Assembly: GCF_014645735.1 (NCBI RefSeq)
Contig: NZ_BMMH01000017.1
Location: 40,170 to 104,169, forward strand
Length of the DNA: 64,000 bases
Reading direction: 5' to 3'
Origin: Nocardia jinanensis
Lineage (GTDB): Bacteria > Actinomycetota > Actinomycetes > Mycobacteriales > Mycobacteriaceae
Position numbers and translations under genes: made by a program. Below the pieces are notes generated by a model, which saw only the letters and a program-made list of their open reading frames with translations, had not been told where the DNA came from and ran no database searches. Every line of letters starts with the position of its first letter. Position 1 is the stretch's first letter. Positions 1-8,709 of the stretch are shown piece by piece.

Positions 1-949
1 CCTCGGAGTTGGTCCGGGACAGGAAACCCAGGCGGCCGGAGATATCGGGCAGCGAGCCGGAATCACGCAACTTGTGCAGTAGGCGCTGGGTGCCCAGGGA
101 GGCGGCGGAGAAGATCACCTGCTCGGCGGTGAACACGGTGCGCTTCTTGCGCAGCCAGCGGCCGGTCGTCACCGTCTGCACGGCGTAGCCGCCGCCGGGC
201 AGCGGTTTCACATCGGTCACAGTACGCAGCGCGTGCACCGTCGCCCCGGCCTGCTCGGCCAGGTAGAGGTAGTTCTTGACCAGGGTGTTCTTGGCGTTGT
301 GGCGACAACCGGTCATACATTCGCCGCAGTGGGTGCAGGTGCGGCGCGCGGGTCCGGCGCCGCCGAAGTACGGGTCGGGCACATCCTCGCCGGGCCGGCT
401 CCCGGGACCGCCGAAGAAGACGCCGACCGGTGTCCGCTGGTAGGAATCGGCGACCCCCAGTTCCTCGGCGACCTCCAGCAACACCCGGTCGGTCGGGGTG
501 GTCGCCGGATTGGTGGTCACGCCGAGCATGCGTTTGGCTTGGTCGTAATAGGGCGTGAGCTCGTCTTTCCAGTCCGTGATACCGGCCCACTGGCCGTCGC
601 GGAAGAATTTCTCCGGCGGCTCGTAGAGGGTGTTCGCATAGACCAGGGAACCACCGCCGACTCCCGACCCGGCCATGATGAGGGTGTTCTTCAGCAGCGC
701 GAGCCGCTGGATCCCGAAGCAGCCGAGATACGGCGCCCACAGGTACTGCCTGGCACGCCAGGACGTTTTCGCGAATTCGTCGTCGGCGAAGCGGCGACCG
801 GCCTCGAGGACACCGACCCGGTACCCCTTCTCGGTCAACCGCAGGGCGCTCACGCTGCCCCCGAATCCGGAGCCGATGACGAGTACGTCGTAGTCGAAGG
901 TCTGGCCGGGCCCGGCGCCGGTGCCGGTGCTCGTTGCGGAACTGGACAT
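1..949 (-). CDS. choD: GMC-type cholesterol oxidase homologue ChoD (C-terminus cut off by window)
   Basis: The first 316 residues of an FAD-dependent GMC oxidoreductase are visible; the rest lies left of the window. After a Ser/Thr/Gly-rich leader of about 18 residues the Rossmann FAD motif GSGFGGS appears (residues 27-33). It is followed by ALRLTEKGYRVGVLEAGRRFAD (split here: ALRLTEKGYR, VGVLEAGRRFAD), GAGVGGGSL and a four-cysteine cluster CTHCGECMTGC. This order is that of mycobacterial ChoD (Rv3409c type). The family oxidises 3-beta-hydroxysteroids or related alcohols. The start is the ATG at 949. It follows phoD on the same strand by 78 bases. Substrate cannot be read from the sequence, and whether ChoD proteins truly act on cholesterol is disputed in the family. 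Confidence 0.9.
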   Translation of the reverse strand, partial: MSSSATSTGTGAGPGQTFDYDVLVIGSGFGGSVSALRLTEKGYRVGVLEAGRRFADDEFAKTSWRARQYLWAPYLGCFGIQRLALLKNTLIMAGSGVGGGSLVYANTLYEPPEKFFRDGQWAGITDWKDELTPYYDQAKRMLGVTTNPATTPTDRVLLEVAEELGVADSYQRTPVGVFFGGPGSRPGEDVPDPYFGGAGPARRTCTHCGECMTGCRHNAKNTLVKNYLYLAEQAGATVHALRTVTDVKPLPGGGYAVQTVTTGRWLRKKRTVFTAEQVIFSAASLGTQRLLHKLRDSGSLPDISGRLGFLSRTNSE

Positions 950-1027
950 CTTTCCGAGGCTATGGCCTGGATCACCCTCGCGGGGACATACCCGCGGACA
1001 CGAAATCGGCAGTTTCGGCCAATCCGG

Positions 1028-2704
1028 TCAGGAGCCGGGTCTCGCCGGTCGGCCGCCCGCGCCCGTCACCGGATCCGGCACGGAAACCGGAGCCTCCGAT
1101 TCGGCGCCCGCGCCAGGGTCCCACGCGGCGTGCGCACCGGGCCTACCCTGCTCCACGACGTAGGAGGCCCGGGTGGCGATCGGCGCACCGGGCCGCCCGA
1201 CGTAGGGCACCACCCGGTAATCGCTACGCCACAACTGCTCGTCGACCTCGACCCGGACGTAGCCTCGCTGCCCGTTGAAGAACTTCATATCGGGGTTGGC
1301 GGCCAGCAGTGTCCGGCCCCGCGCGGGCAGATCCGCGCCGTCACGCCCGGTCGTGATCGAAGTCCCGGTGAACTCGGTGGCCACCACCGCCGACTCCGGA
1401 TCACGGTAGTTCCCGCGCAGATCGACCACATAGTTCTCGTGCCGGTCGCCGGTGAGCACCACCAGATTTCCACGCCCGCGCGCCGCGGCCGCGGCGAGCA
1501 GCGCGTCACGATCGGCGACATAACCGTCCCAGGCGTCGGTGCCCACGGCGACCGCGGGCCCGGGGTCGTAATCGGACTGCGCCATGGCGACCTGATTGCC
1601 CAGGATCTGCCAGCGGGCCCGGGAACGCATGAGCCCATCGATCAACCAGTCACGCTGCGGCGCACCCAGAATCGTGCGGTCCGCGGCGAAGCGATCCGGG
1701 CAGTCGATCACCAGGTTTCCGCCGTCACCGCATACCAGCGAAGTCCGGTACTGCCGGGTGTCGAGCATGGTGAGGTCGGCGAGACCACCGAAGGAGTACC
1801 GGCGGTGCATCCGGACATGGGGCCCCGCGGGAAGTTGATCGATCCGCAGCGGCAGATGTTCGTACATGGCCCGGAAAGCGGCCGTCCGGCGCTGCCGGAA
1901 CAGCGCGGGCAGCAGATGGATATCGATACCGGCGCCGGGATCGAAACCGGCCCAGTTGTTGTCGATCTCGTGATCGTCGAAGGTGCAGATCCAAGGGAAC
2001 GCGGCGTGGGCCGCCCGCAGTTCGGGTTCGGCCTTGTACTGCGCGTACCGCAGCCGATAACCGCTGAGATCGGTCGCCTCGTCGCGCAGCGTCGCCGGGA
2101 TCGATACCCCGGCACGACCGCGTGCCCATTCCTTCTCGTAGATGTAATCGCCCAGATGGACGACGAAATCGAGATCCTCGTCGCACAGGTGCCGGTAGGC
2201 GGTGTAGTAGCCGGAGCTCCAGTGCTGGCAGGAGGCGAAGGCGAAACGCAACCGGTTCACCACGGCAGCCGCGGCGGGCGCGGTGCGGGTACGGCCGACC
2301 GGGGAGATCGCGCTCCCGGCGCGGAAGCGGTAGTAGTACCAGCGATCCGGTGCCAGACCCCGGACCTCGGGATGCACACTGTGCGCGAGTTCCCGGGTGG
2401 CCACCGCGCTACCGCGCGCGGCGACCCGGTGGAAATACTCGTCCTCGGCGACCTCGTACTCGACCGTGACGGGAGCCAGGGCGGTGCCGCCGAGCGAATC
2501 CGGGGCGAAGGGGTCCGGAGCCAGGCGGGTCCACAGCACCACACCGTCGGGTAGCGGATCTCCGGATGCCACACCCAGTGTGAACGGGTCCCCCAGCCAT
2601 CGCGGTGCTCGATACGGAGAACTACTCGCGAGACCGGCCCCGGCCAGCAGCGCGGCCGCACCGGCGGTGCCCGCCTGCAGCAGCCGACGTCGGGACAGAG
2701 CCAT
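1028..2704 (-). CDS. phoD: Tat-exported alkaline phosphatase D
   Basis: 558 residues, typical for PhoD. The protein starts SRRRLLQAG, a twin-arginine motif, followed by an Ala/Gly-rich hydrophobic stretch, so it is exported folded through Tat. An N-terminal PhoD domain (about 35-145) precedes the metallophosphatase domain, which carries CQH (about 159), HLGDYIYE (183-190), FDDHE (about 242-246) and LTGDRHEN (about 417-424). These are the Fe/Ca ligand motifs of the family. It hydrolyses phosphodiesters and phosphomonoesters outside the cell, and in relatives supplies phosphate from teichoic acids or DNA. No Pho box was identified by eye. Confidence 0.93.
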   Translation of the reverse strand: MALSRRRLLQAGTAGAAALLAGAGLASSSPYRAPRWLGDPFTLGVASGDPLPDGVVLWTRLAPDPFAPDSLGGTALAPVTVEYEVAEDEYFHRVAARGSAVATRELAHSVHPEVRGLAPDRWYYYRFRAGSAISPVGRTRTAPAAAAVVNRLRFAFASCQHWSSGYYTAYRHLCDEDLDFVVHLGDYIYEKEWARGRAGVSIPATLRDEATDLSGYRLRYAQYKAEPELRAAHAAFPWICTFDDHEIDNNWAGFDPGAGIDIHLLPALFRQRRTAAFRAMYEHLPLRIDQLPAGPHVRMHRRYSFGGLADLTMLDTRQYRTSLVCGDGGNLVIDCPDRFAADRTILGAPQRDWLIDGLMRSRARWQILGNQVAMAQSDYDPGPAVAVGTDAWDGYVADRDALLAAAAARGRGNLVVLTGDRHENYVVDLRGNYRDPESAVVATEFTGTSITTGRDGADLPARGRTLLAANPDMKFFNGQRGYVRVEVDEQLWRSDYRVVPYVGRPGAPIATRASYVVEQGRPGAHAAWDPGAGAESEAPVSVPDPVTGAGGRPARPGS

Positions 2705-2716
2705 GAATCAGCTTAA

Positions 2717-2783
2717 CCCGGGCGATTCGCCCGGGCCGCCGCGGCGGGTCCGGTCGTCCGGCTCGGTCACCGAGCGACCGGAC
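2717..2783 (-). terminator. Two stacked hairpins after the membrane-protein gene
   Basis: A 7-bp stem (2717-2723 with 2729-2735, loop GATTC) lies beside a nested hairpin whose outer arms are 2748-2756 and 2775-2783 (9 bp, perfect) and whose inner arms are CTCGGT and ACCGAG. There is no T-run, as usual for actinobacterial terminators. It sits between the stop of the 2790-3521 gene and the phoD start, so it probably ends that transcript and may separate phoD transcription. Confidence 0.6.
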
Positions 2784-2789
2784 TCCGGT

Positions 2790-3521
2790 CTAGCGATCGC
2801 CGATACAGACCACGAAGCGGCGTTCGTCGTAGACGAAACCGCGGTCGGCCGACGGGCACGCGTTCACGTTCACGGTCTCCGGCAGAATACTGATCACCTG
2901 CACCCCGCCGGGGCCGCACTCCGTGCGTTGCGGCTGGTCGCCCGAAACATCCACACAACTGCCCACCACCCAGTCGATATCGAGACACATGGTGGTCTCA
3001 CCGATGGTGTGACTGGAATCGGCGTCCGCCGGGCAGGCGGTGCCCGCCGGGCCGGTACTGGCCACCTTGTAGCGGGATTCCGCGCTGCCGCAGGACGCCT
3101 TGGTGACATCCTTCTCCCCCACCGCGCTCAGGCATTCCCCAGCTGTCACTTCGACCTTCGGCGGTGCCTGTTTGGCCTCTTTGTTGGCCGAGCCCGCGGT
3201 GCCGACCGCGGACGGGGTGGTGGTGGTAGTGGGCGGGGCACCCGTCGGCACCAGTACCGACGGCGGCGCCACGGGCGCGAGCGAGGTCGCGGTCGCGCCG
3301 GTGGACGCCGTCGTCTCGGCGGCGGTCGATGCGGCGAGTTCCTCGGTCGTTTCGTCGCTTCCCGCGGTGGCCAGCAGTGCGGCCACCCCGATCCCCAGCA
3401 CGATCGAGGTCACCACGGCCGCGATGGCGATCGCGGCCGCGGTGGCGCCGACCCGGGCGCGTTTGTCCTGCTGCGAGAGCGGCGCCCGACCGCCGTCCTC
3501 GTCGGGGGACGGCTGGGTCAC
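2790..3521 (-). CDS. Single-pass membrane protein with cysteine-rich outer domain (LppU-like)
   Basis: 243 residues from a GTG start that overlaps the stop of the upstream gene (GTGA), so translation is probably coupled. A short hydrophilic N-terminus is followed by one membrane segment (about 27-52), then a Ser/Thr/Pro/Ala linker of about 70 residues. A folded domain of about 115 residues with regularly spaced cysteines follows (AGECLSAV, ASCGSAE, TACPADAD, TMCLDID, GSCVDV, TECGPG, NACPS, VVCIGD). The pattern resembles mycobacterial LppU-type lipoproteins and related Nocardia proteins of unknown role. Likely an extracytoplasmic domain held by an uncleaved anchor. No enzymatic motif is seen. 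Confidence 0.72.
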   Translation of the reverse strand: MTQPSPDEDGGRAPLSQQDKRARVGATAAAIAIAAVVTSIVLGIGVAALLATAGSDETTEELAASTAAETTASTGATATSLAPVAPPSVLVPTGAPPTTTTTPSAVGTAGSANKEAKQAPPKVEVTAGECLSAVGEKDVTKASCGSAESRYKVASTGPAGTACPADADSSHTIGETTMCLDIDWVVGSCVDVSGDQPQRTECGPGGVQVISILPETVNVNACPSADRGFVYDERRFVVCIGDR

Positions 3522-4126
3522 GGTTCGCCGCGCAGAACGGCCATCACGGAGTCGAGGAACGGTTGCCCCCCGGTGATGTAACCGCCGGCCACCGCGCCCA
3601 CGACCAAGCCGATCGGACCGGTGATGATGCTGAGGAAGCCGAGCCCGACGAGCGCGCCGAGCAGACCGCCCAGCACCGCGCCCACCGCGACACCGGCGAC
3701 GTTCTCCTGCAGTTCGGTGGTGAGCCGGGCCATCGAGCTGACCGGCCGCATCTCACCGATGTTCTCGGCGGTGACCGTCGGGGTCAGTTCGAGAGTCGTC
3801 CCGTCGGCGCTGATCTCGTGAGCGACGGCCATCTCGCTGCCGGAGATCTCGTACTGCAGTGGCACTTCGGCCACCACGGCGCCGCTGACGGCCTTGAGCA
3901 CAGCCCTGGCACCGTCCGGAGTGAGTTCGAACCGCCCGTCCTGGACCTCGGTAGTGATCTTCTGGGTCTTCTGGTCGACGCTGGTCTCATAGGCGACGCC
4001 CTGGTCGACGCCCTCGCTCTTGATCTCCGGAGCCGGAGCCGCGGGTTCCGCGTGCACAACACCCGCGGAAATCCCTACAGCGGCAACGGACAGAAGAGCG
4101 GTAGCGGCGAAAGTGCCGAACTTCAT
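3518..4126 (-). CDS. Secreted protein with C-terminal glycine-rich membrane-active helices
   Basis: About 202 residues. I chose the ATG at 4126 because GAAGGA lies 10 bases upstream; the TTG nine bases earlier would sit on that ribosome site. A signal peptide (MKFGTFAATALL through VVHA) precedes a beta-rich region with repeated Glu/Val/Thr runs. Two long Gly/Ala/Leu hydrophobic segments (about 140-190) follow, with spacing like small membrane-inserting helices. Proteins of this plan are common in Nocardia and have no known function. It forms a two-gene operon with the downstream membrane protein. Confidence 0.72.
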   Translation of the reverse strand: MKFGTFAATALLSVAAVGISAGVVHAEPAAPAPEIKSEGVDQGVAYETSVDQKTQKITTEVQDGRFELTPDGARAVLKAVSGAVVAEVPLQYEISGSEMAVAHEISADGTTLELTPTVTAENIGEMRPVSSMARLTTELQENVAGVAVGAVLGGLLGALVGLGFLSIITGPIGLVVGAVAGGYITGGQPFLDSVMAVLRGEP

Positions 4127-4595
4127 TGCGTTCAATTCCTTCTCACGTGAACCGACCTGGGCCGGGCGAGCTGCGATTTCACTTCGCGCACAGGACCATA
4201 CCGATAATTCGAGTTCGGATGCATATCAGGAATTAAATGGATAAATCATCATTTAAATTGCTGTTCAATAACTCGGGTGGTCGGCAAGAATTACCCGATT
4301 CTCGCCCCCTTCAACGGTTATAGTCTCCTGCGATATCACCGCGGCGCCACCGGTGACACCGGCAGCATTCTCCTGGCAATCGAATAATGCCCAGAACTTT
4401 TACGCACCGTTATTCACCGGATGGCACCCAGGTGTTACACACCCACCGAAATGTGCCAGTCCCGGCGGCAGCGGGCCGGTACCAACCGGGACTACTTCGT
4501 GACCCGCGGTGCCTGTGCCGCGCGACCTCGGAGTGCTGGACTACCTACAGAGCTTTCCACCGTGTACCACCGTCGATACGACCGGAGCACGAGCC
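4127..4595. promoter_or_regulatory. Gene-free AT-rich divergent intergenic region
   Basis: 469 bases between two outward-facing secreted-protein genes, with no convincing gene. From about 4195 to 4430 the composition drops well below the surrounding GC level. It holds an imperfect inverted repeat (AATTAAATG at 4231-4239 facing CATTTAAATT at 4250-4259). Both flanking genes need promoters here. Such AT-rich islands in actinobacteria are often bound by Lsr2; that is inference. Confidence 0.5.
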
Positions 4596-5006
4596 ATGAC
4601 AACCGCCGCACACCTGCGTATCGCGATCATCGCCGGGGCCCTCGCCGCCGCTACCGCCTTCGGGCCCGCGCCCGGTGCCTCGGCCGCGGTCTCGAGTGTG
4701 AGCGTCTCGGGTGGTTTCGGCCTCGGCTTCGTCCAGTACGGGACGAGCTGCACCTACACCGTCACAGTGCTCGGTGACGGCGTGAGCGTGCTGGAGGACC
4801 GGGTGAACGGGCAACCCGGCGGCGGTGCTTTCGGCCCGATCGAGCAGGTGGGGCCGGGAAAGTTCACCGCCGACTGGGCGCCGACGGTATCCGGCCGGCA
4901 TCTGGTGTCCGCCGACGGGGTCGCCGCCGAGGTGAACGTGCAGAAGGGTTACGACTTCGGCATCGTCTGTTTCACCCTGCCCGAGTATCTGCGCCTGCCC
5001 GACTGA
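4596..5006 (+). CDS. Small secreted protein, possible Ig-like fold with one disulfide
   Basis: 136 residues from the ATG at 4596. A signal peptide (MTTAAHLRIAIIAGALAA to ASA, about 30 residues) precedes a roughly 105-residue mature domain of alternating beta-strand character. It has two cysteines (SCTYTV near residue 52 and IVCF near 126) placed to form one disulfide. The middle reads like an Ig-type or invasin repeat (VSVLEDRVNG, WAPTVSGRH). An in-frame start at 4509 exists but would put a non-signal leader in front. Role unknown; probably an exported cell-envelope protein. Confidence 0.7.
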   Translation: MTTAAHLRIAIIAGALAAATAFGPAPGASAAVSSVSVSGGFGLGFVQYGTSCTYTVTVLGDGVSVLEDRVNGQPGGGAFGPIEQVGPGKFTADWAPTVSGRHLVSADGVAAEVNVQKGYDFGIVCFTLPEYLRLPD

Positions 5007-5057
5007 CTCGCTGCCGGGCGGGACCGCCTCCGGCGCCGGGGATTTCTGCCAGAGCGC

Positions 5058-5088
5058 TTGACAGACTCCGTACTTTTGACAGACTCCG
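5058..5088 (+). repeat. 13-bp tandem direct repeat in front of SDR gene
   Basis: TTGACAGACTCCG occurs at 5058-5070 and again at 5076-5088, with a period of 18 bases, about 50 bases before the SDR start. Each copy contains a perfect sigma-70 -35 hexamer (TTGACA). It could be two staggered promoters or a paired activator/repressor site. No strong -10 follows at the right spacing. Confidence 0.55.
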
Positions 5089-5136
5089 ACGAAATGGCCG
5101 GGGCCGGCAGTCCCGAGCCGGACGAAGGGATTTCGG

Positions 5137-6000
5137 ATGGGTGTCTACGCGGTCACCGGAGCGGCGTCGGGGATGGGCAGGGCAGTCGCCGACAAGCTGA
5201 CCGCCGAGGGCCACCGGGTGATCGGGGTGGATATCCAGGAGACCGATATCGTCGCCGACCTCGCCACCGCGGAAGGACGGCGATCGGCGATCGACGCGGT
5301 ACTGACCGCCGCGGACGGCCGGCTCGACGGCGCCGTGCTCGCGGCCGGTCTGGGGCCGGCACCGGATCCCGCGCGCCTGCCGGTGATCGCGGCCGTGAAC
5401 TATCTCGGAACCGTCGACCTGCTCGAGGGCTGGCGGCCCGCGCTCGCGGCGAGTGGTTCCGCGCGGGTGGTCGCCTTCGGCAGCAATTCCGCCACCACGG
5501 TGCCCGCGGTTCCCCGCCGGGCGATCGCCGCCTTCCTGGCCGGCGATACCGAACGTGCCGTGCGGGCGGTGAAGATCTTCGGCAAACAGGCCGGTCCGTT
5601 CGTGTACGCGGCGTCCAAGATCGCGGTCAGCCGGTGGGTGCGGCGGCATGCCGTGCGGCCGGAATGGGCAGGGGAAGGTATCCGGCTCAACGTCATCGCC
5701 CCCGGCGCGATCCTCACCCCGCTACTCGAACGCCAGCTCGAATCACCGGTCGAGGCCAAGGCGATCAAAGCCTTCCCGGTTCCGACCGGTGGCTTCGGCA
5801 AACCGGAGCATATCGCCGACTGGGTGTGCATGATGCTTTCACCTTCGGCCGAATTTCTTTGCGGCAGTGTGCTTTTCGTCGACGGTGGCACCGACGCCTA
5901 TTTCCGTCCCGACGATTGGCCGCGCGCGGTCCCGCTGCACCGTATCGCCGGTTATCTGCGCAAGTTCCGCGGTTTCTCCGCGACCCGGCGAGCGGAGTAA
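5137..6000 (+). CDS. Short-chain dehydrogenase/reductase
   Basis: 287 residues, the classical SDR size with a C-terminal extension of about 30. The nucleotide motif TGAASGMG lies at 7-14, DI at 32-33 (after strand beta-2, favouring NAD), the catalytic Tyr/Lys motif YAASK at 157-161, and the family's Ser at about 116. GAILTPLLE and FVDGGTDA are the typical C-terminal SDR motifs. It oxidises or reduces an alcohol/ketone; the substrate is unknown. Relatives annotated as 3-alpha-hydroxysteroid dehydrogenase share the short N-terminus. Start ATG 5137 directly precedes the nucleotide-binding strand. A 13-bp direct repeat sits upstream. Confidence 0.88.
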   Translation: MGVYAVTGAASGMGRAVADKLTAEGHRVIGVDIQETDIVADLATAEGRRSAIDAVLTAADGRLDGAVLAAGLGPAPDPARLPVIAAVNYLGTVDLLEGWRPALAASGSARVVAFGSNSATTVPAVPRRAIAAFLAGDTERAVRAVKIFGKQAGPFVYAASKIAVSRWVRRHAVRPEWAGEGIRLNVIAPGAILTPLLERQLESPVEAKAIKAFPVPTGGFGKPEHIADWVCMMLSPSAEFLCGSVLFVDGGTDAYFRPDDWPRAVPLHRIAGYLRKFRGFSATRRAE

Positions 6001-6014
6001 CCACAGCACTCCGG

Positions 6015-6827
6015 CTATCGCTTGCGCGCGACCGCGCTCCAGCAGTTCACCTGCGTGTCCAGCCACTGCGGCGACTCCCCGGCGGGGCGCCACTGATTGG
6101 CGACCACGACACCCGGCTCCAGCAGATCCAGACCGTCGAAGAACCGGGCGAATTCCTCGCGGGAGCGGGACCGGGCGAATACTCCGCTCTGCCGGTACAC
6201 CTCGAGCGCCCTGGCCATGTTCACCGGATCGAGGTCGGTGGTGATATGGGACGCCACCAGGAACGAACCGGGCGCGAGCGCGTCCACCAGCGTGGCAACC
6301 ACCCCGTAGGGATCCTGTTCCGCGGTCAGGAAGTGCAGTACGGCGACCAGGCTCAGCGCCACCGGTTCATCCAGATCGAGCGTTTCGACCAGCCGCGGTG
6401 CCGACAGGATCGCGGCGGGGTCGGTGAGATCGGCGTCGATATAGGTGGTGCGCCCCTCCGATGTACCGACCAGGAGCGCGCGGGCGTGGGCCAGCACGAT
6501 CGGATCGTTGTCCACATAGGCCACCCGCGCCTTCGGCGCCGCGGCCTGGGCCACCTGGTGCAGGTTCGGCTCGGTGGGGATACCGGTGCCGATATCGAGG
6601 AATTGCGTAACCCCCAGCGCGGTGATCTCGTTGACCGCGCGATGCATGAAATTCCGGTTCTGCCGGGCGGCGACCCGAACGGTCGGGAACGCCTGGATCA
6701 CCTTCTCGGCAGCGTCCCGATCGGCCGGGTAGTGATCTTTACCGCCCAGTACGTAATCGTAGATTCGGGCGCTGCTCGGCACTGTCTGGTTCACTTTCGG
6801 CGCCGTCTTGCGGCCGGATTCGGTCAT
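6015..6827 (-). CDS. SAM-dependent methyltransferase, DUF574/Methyltransf_19 family
   Basis: 270 residues, full length for this actinobacterial family. Diagnostic blocks are present: ARIYDYVLGGKDHYPADR (about 20-37), FLDIGTGIPT (76-85, the SAM-binding glycine loop), AYVDNDPIVLAHA, and the C-terminal WRP/W pattern. Substrates are not known for most members; copies occur in large numbers in Nocardia and Streptomyces. AGGGA 7 bases before the ATG supports the start. It converges with the SDR gene, with 14 bases between the two stops, and has its own promoter region at 6828-7011. Confidence 0.9.
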   Translation of the reverse strand: MTESGRKTAPKVNQTVPSSARIYDYVLGGKDHYPADRDAAEKVIQAFPTVRVAARQNRNFMHRAVNEITALGVTQFLDIGTGIPTEPNLHQVAQAAAPKARVAYVDNDPIVLAHARALLVGTSEGRTTYIDADLTDPAAILSAPRLVETLDLDEPVALSLVAVLHFLTAEQDPYGVVATLVDALAPGSFLVASHITTDLDPVNMARALEVYRQSGVFARSRSREEFARFFDGLDLLEPGVVVANQWRPAGESPQWLDTQVNCWSAVARKR

Positions 6828-7011
6828 TCTCTGTCCCTATCGGTTCCGGGTCGTCCGCGCTGGCATATGGCAGACCATGCCAATAATGCTTGCTCTCAAC
6901 GACATCGGCCAGTCCCGTTCCGGTGCGGGACGACGACCCCGGCAGGGCGATCAGGCGCCGACGGACCGGCACCCGCGAACCGGCGCCTACCCGCGCAGCC
7001 GGTCTCGACGG

Positions 7012-7734
7012 CTACGGGGCCTCGTCCGCGCTTCCGGGCAATTGCAGGGCATTGCACCAGATCCAGTCGAGGGTTTCGAGCAGGGTGTCGAATTCGATCT
7101 TCTCCCCCTCCACGAACACCAGGTAGGCCACCTTGCTCACCATGCTCGACAGCGCCAGCGCCGTCACCCGCGCGTCCAGTTTCGCCGTGACCAGCCCGCG
7201 GTTCTGCAGATCCCGGATCAGCGCGGCATTGCGATCGATGAATGCCGAGGCCCGCTCGGCGCGGAGCGCCGCGAACTGCTGGTCGATCCGCGAGACCTGC
7301 TCGAGTACCGCCATCAACCGGGCATTGCGCCGGTAGGACTTCAGATACTCCCGGTTCGCCGCGGCGATCCAATCGCGTGGGTCGTCGCTACCGCCGCGGG
7401 CCCGGACGTGTGGGTGCAGCATCTCCTCCCGGACCTGCTCGACGACCTCGGCGAAGATCCCTTCCTTGCTGTCGAAGTGGGTGTAGAACGATCCCGACGC
7501 CACCCCCGCGGTCCGGGTGATATCGCTGATCCGGGCATCCACGAATCCGTCCGCTTCGAAAACCTCGCGGGCCGCCGCGACCAATGCGGCCCGGGTGCGG
7601 ATACCGCGCCGGCTCTTCGGGGCGGGGCGGGGCGAACGGCCCGGAACCGCGGGCTCCGGTTGCGCTCCCGCGGCCGTCGCCGCGCCCGGAGAAGTGCTGT
7701 CTTCCTGGGCGTTCACCGGTTCTCTCGCTGTCAT
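7012..7734 (-). CDS. TetR-family regulator with long N-terminal extension
   Basis: 240 residues. A Pro/Ala/Ser-rich leader of about 40 residues precedes the TetR helix-turn-helix (RTRAALVAAAREVFEADGF, then ISDITRTAGVASGSFYTHFDSKEGIF). The C-terminal ligand domain is all-helical. It lies 76 bases upstream of the preceding minus-strand gene's start, so it is downstream of the thioesterase and acyl-CoA dehydrogenase genes in the same direction. Regulation of fatty-acyl metabolism is a reasonable inference. The leader could be removed by choosing a later start, but none has a good ribosome site. Confidence 0.87.
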   Translation of the reverse strand: MTAREPVNAQEDSTSPGAATAAGAQPEPAVPGRSPRPAPKSRRGIRTRAALVAAAREVFEADGFVDARISDITRTAGVASGSFYTHFDSKEGIFAEVVEQVREEMLHPHVRARGGSDDPRDWIAAANREYLKSYRRNARLMAVLEQVSRIDQQFAALRAERASAFIDRNAALIRDLQNRGLVTAKLDARVTALALSSMVSKVAYLVFVEGEKIEFDTLLETLDWIWCNALQLPGSADEAP

Positions 7735-7810
7735 CGAAGGTGGTCAGGGACGCGGTGGATGGTAACAGCGGGCCCGAACCCGCCGCCCCCGGCCGAACCG
7801 GCGGCCATCC

Positions 7811-8584
7811 TCACGGGGGGAACAGGCGGCCCGTTGCCAGTGTGGTGATCCGATCCTGGTTCCCGGAATCACGCAACGTCGCCCGGCCGATATCGGCGCG
7901 CAGCGTCGCGTCGGCGACCACGGGACCCACCCGGGCCGGTTGCAGATAGCGCAGGCCGAGAGTGCTCAGGGTGGACCCCGGAGCCAGCGACAACATGGCC
8001 TCTTCGGCAGCGAGGGCGATCAGACCCCCGTTGACGGTGCGGGAGGCGTTCAGGCCGTCGTCGGTACGCGGGAGCACCGCGGTACCCGGCGCGCGGCGCA
8101 TACACCCCGCGCGTTCGGCGAGCGGAACCTCGAGCAACCGGTCCGAAAGCGGCATATCGATACTCAGTTCCGCGGGCAGTCGCAGCTCCTCGTTCGGCGA
8201 CACCATGAACGATCCGCCGCCGAACGCGAACGGTTCACCGTCGACGGTCCACTCGACCTCCGCGACGAATACCGACCGCCCCGCCTTGATCTTGCGGCCC
8301 ACCGCCCTGATCTCACCGGCCCCGGGCGCCGGCCCGTACAGGTGCACATCGAGCTCGAGGGTGACGGGCACCCGTGGCCCCAGGGCGAGGGCGGCCAGCA
8401 GCCCGGTCACCGTATCGGTCCAGATGGCCAGCACAGAGGTGCGCAGCCGTTCGGTGCCCGGTACGTGCATCTGCGGGGTGATCGTCGCCGACCCGTACAG
8501 TTCGTCACCGGCCAGCGTGGTCGCGAACCCCAGCTCCAGCAGGATGTGCCGCCGGCCCGGCGCCGTTCCGGTATCGACCGTCAT
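7811..8584 (-). CDS. Double hot-dog acyl-CoA thioesterase-like protein
   Basis: 257 residues, about twice a single hot-dog domain. Two weakly similar halves are visible, with the second carrying the PaaI-like stretch NGGLIALAAEEAM and LRYLQPARVGPVVADATL near the C-terminus. A perfect AGGAGG lies 7 bases before the ATG. The family hydrolyses acyl-CoA or acts as an acyl dehydratase-like binding protein. It sits between a TetR gene and an acyl-CoA dehydrogenase gene on the same strand, so a fatty-acid or steroid side-chain role is likely; the exact substrate cannot be read. Confidence 0.75.
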   Translation of the reverse strand: MTVDTGTAPGRRHILLELGFATTLAGDELYGSATITPQMHVPGTERLRTSVLAIWTDTVTGLLAALALGPRVPVTLELDVHLYGPAPGAGEIRAVGRKIKAGRSVFVAEVEWTVDGEPFAFGGGSFMVSPNEELRLPAELSIDMPLSDRLLEVPLAERAGCMRRAPGTAVLPRTDDGLNASRTVNGGLIALAAEEAMLSLAPGSTLSTLGLRYLQPARVGPVVADATLRADIGRATLRDSGNQDRITTLATGRLFPP

Positions 8585-8709
8585 CGGTTACCTCCTCGTG
8601 CCCGTCCGGGCCGCACCCGATGAACTCCCGGGCGCCGGCCGGACATATCCAACGTATCCGGCGGCGGGCCGATACGCCCGGGCTACGTCCGGCAGCCCGA
8701 GCGGGGCCC

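Noticed and set aside
233..2554. Very long open frame on the plus strand (773 codons) opposite choD and phoD
   Set aside because: It is antisense to two well-supported genes and its translation is Gly/Arg/Pro/His-rich without any domain; a GC-content artefact.
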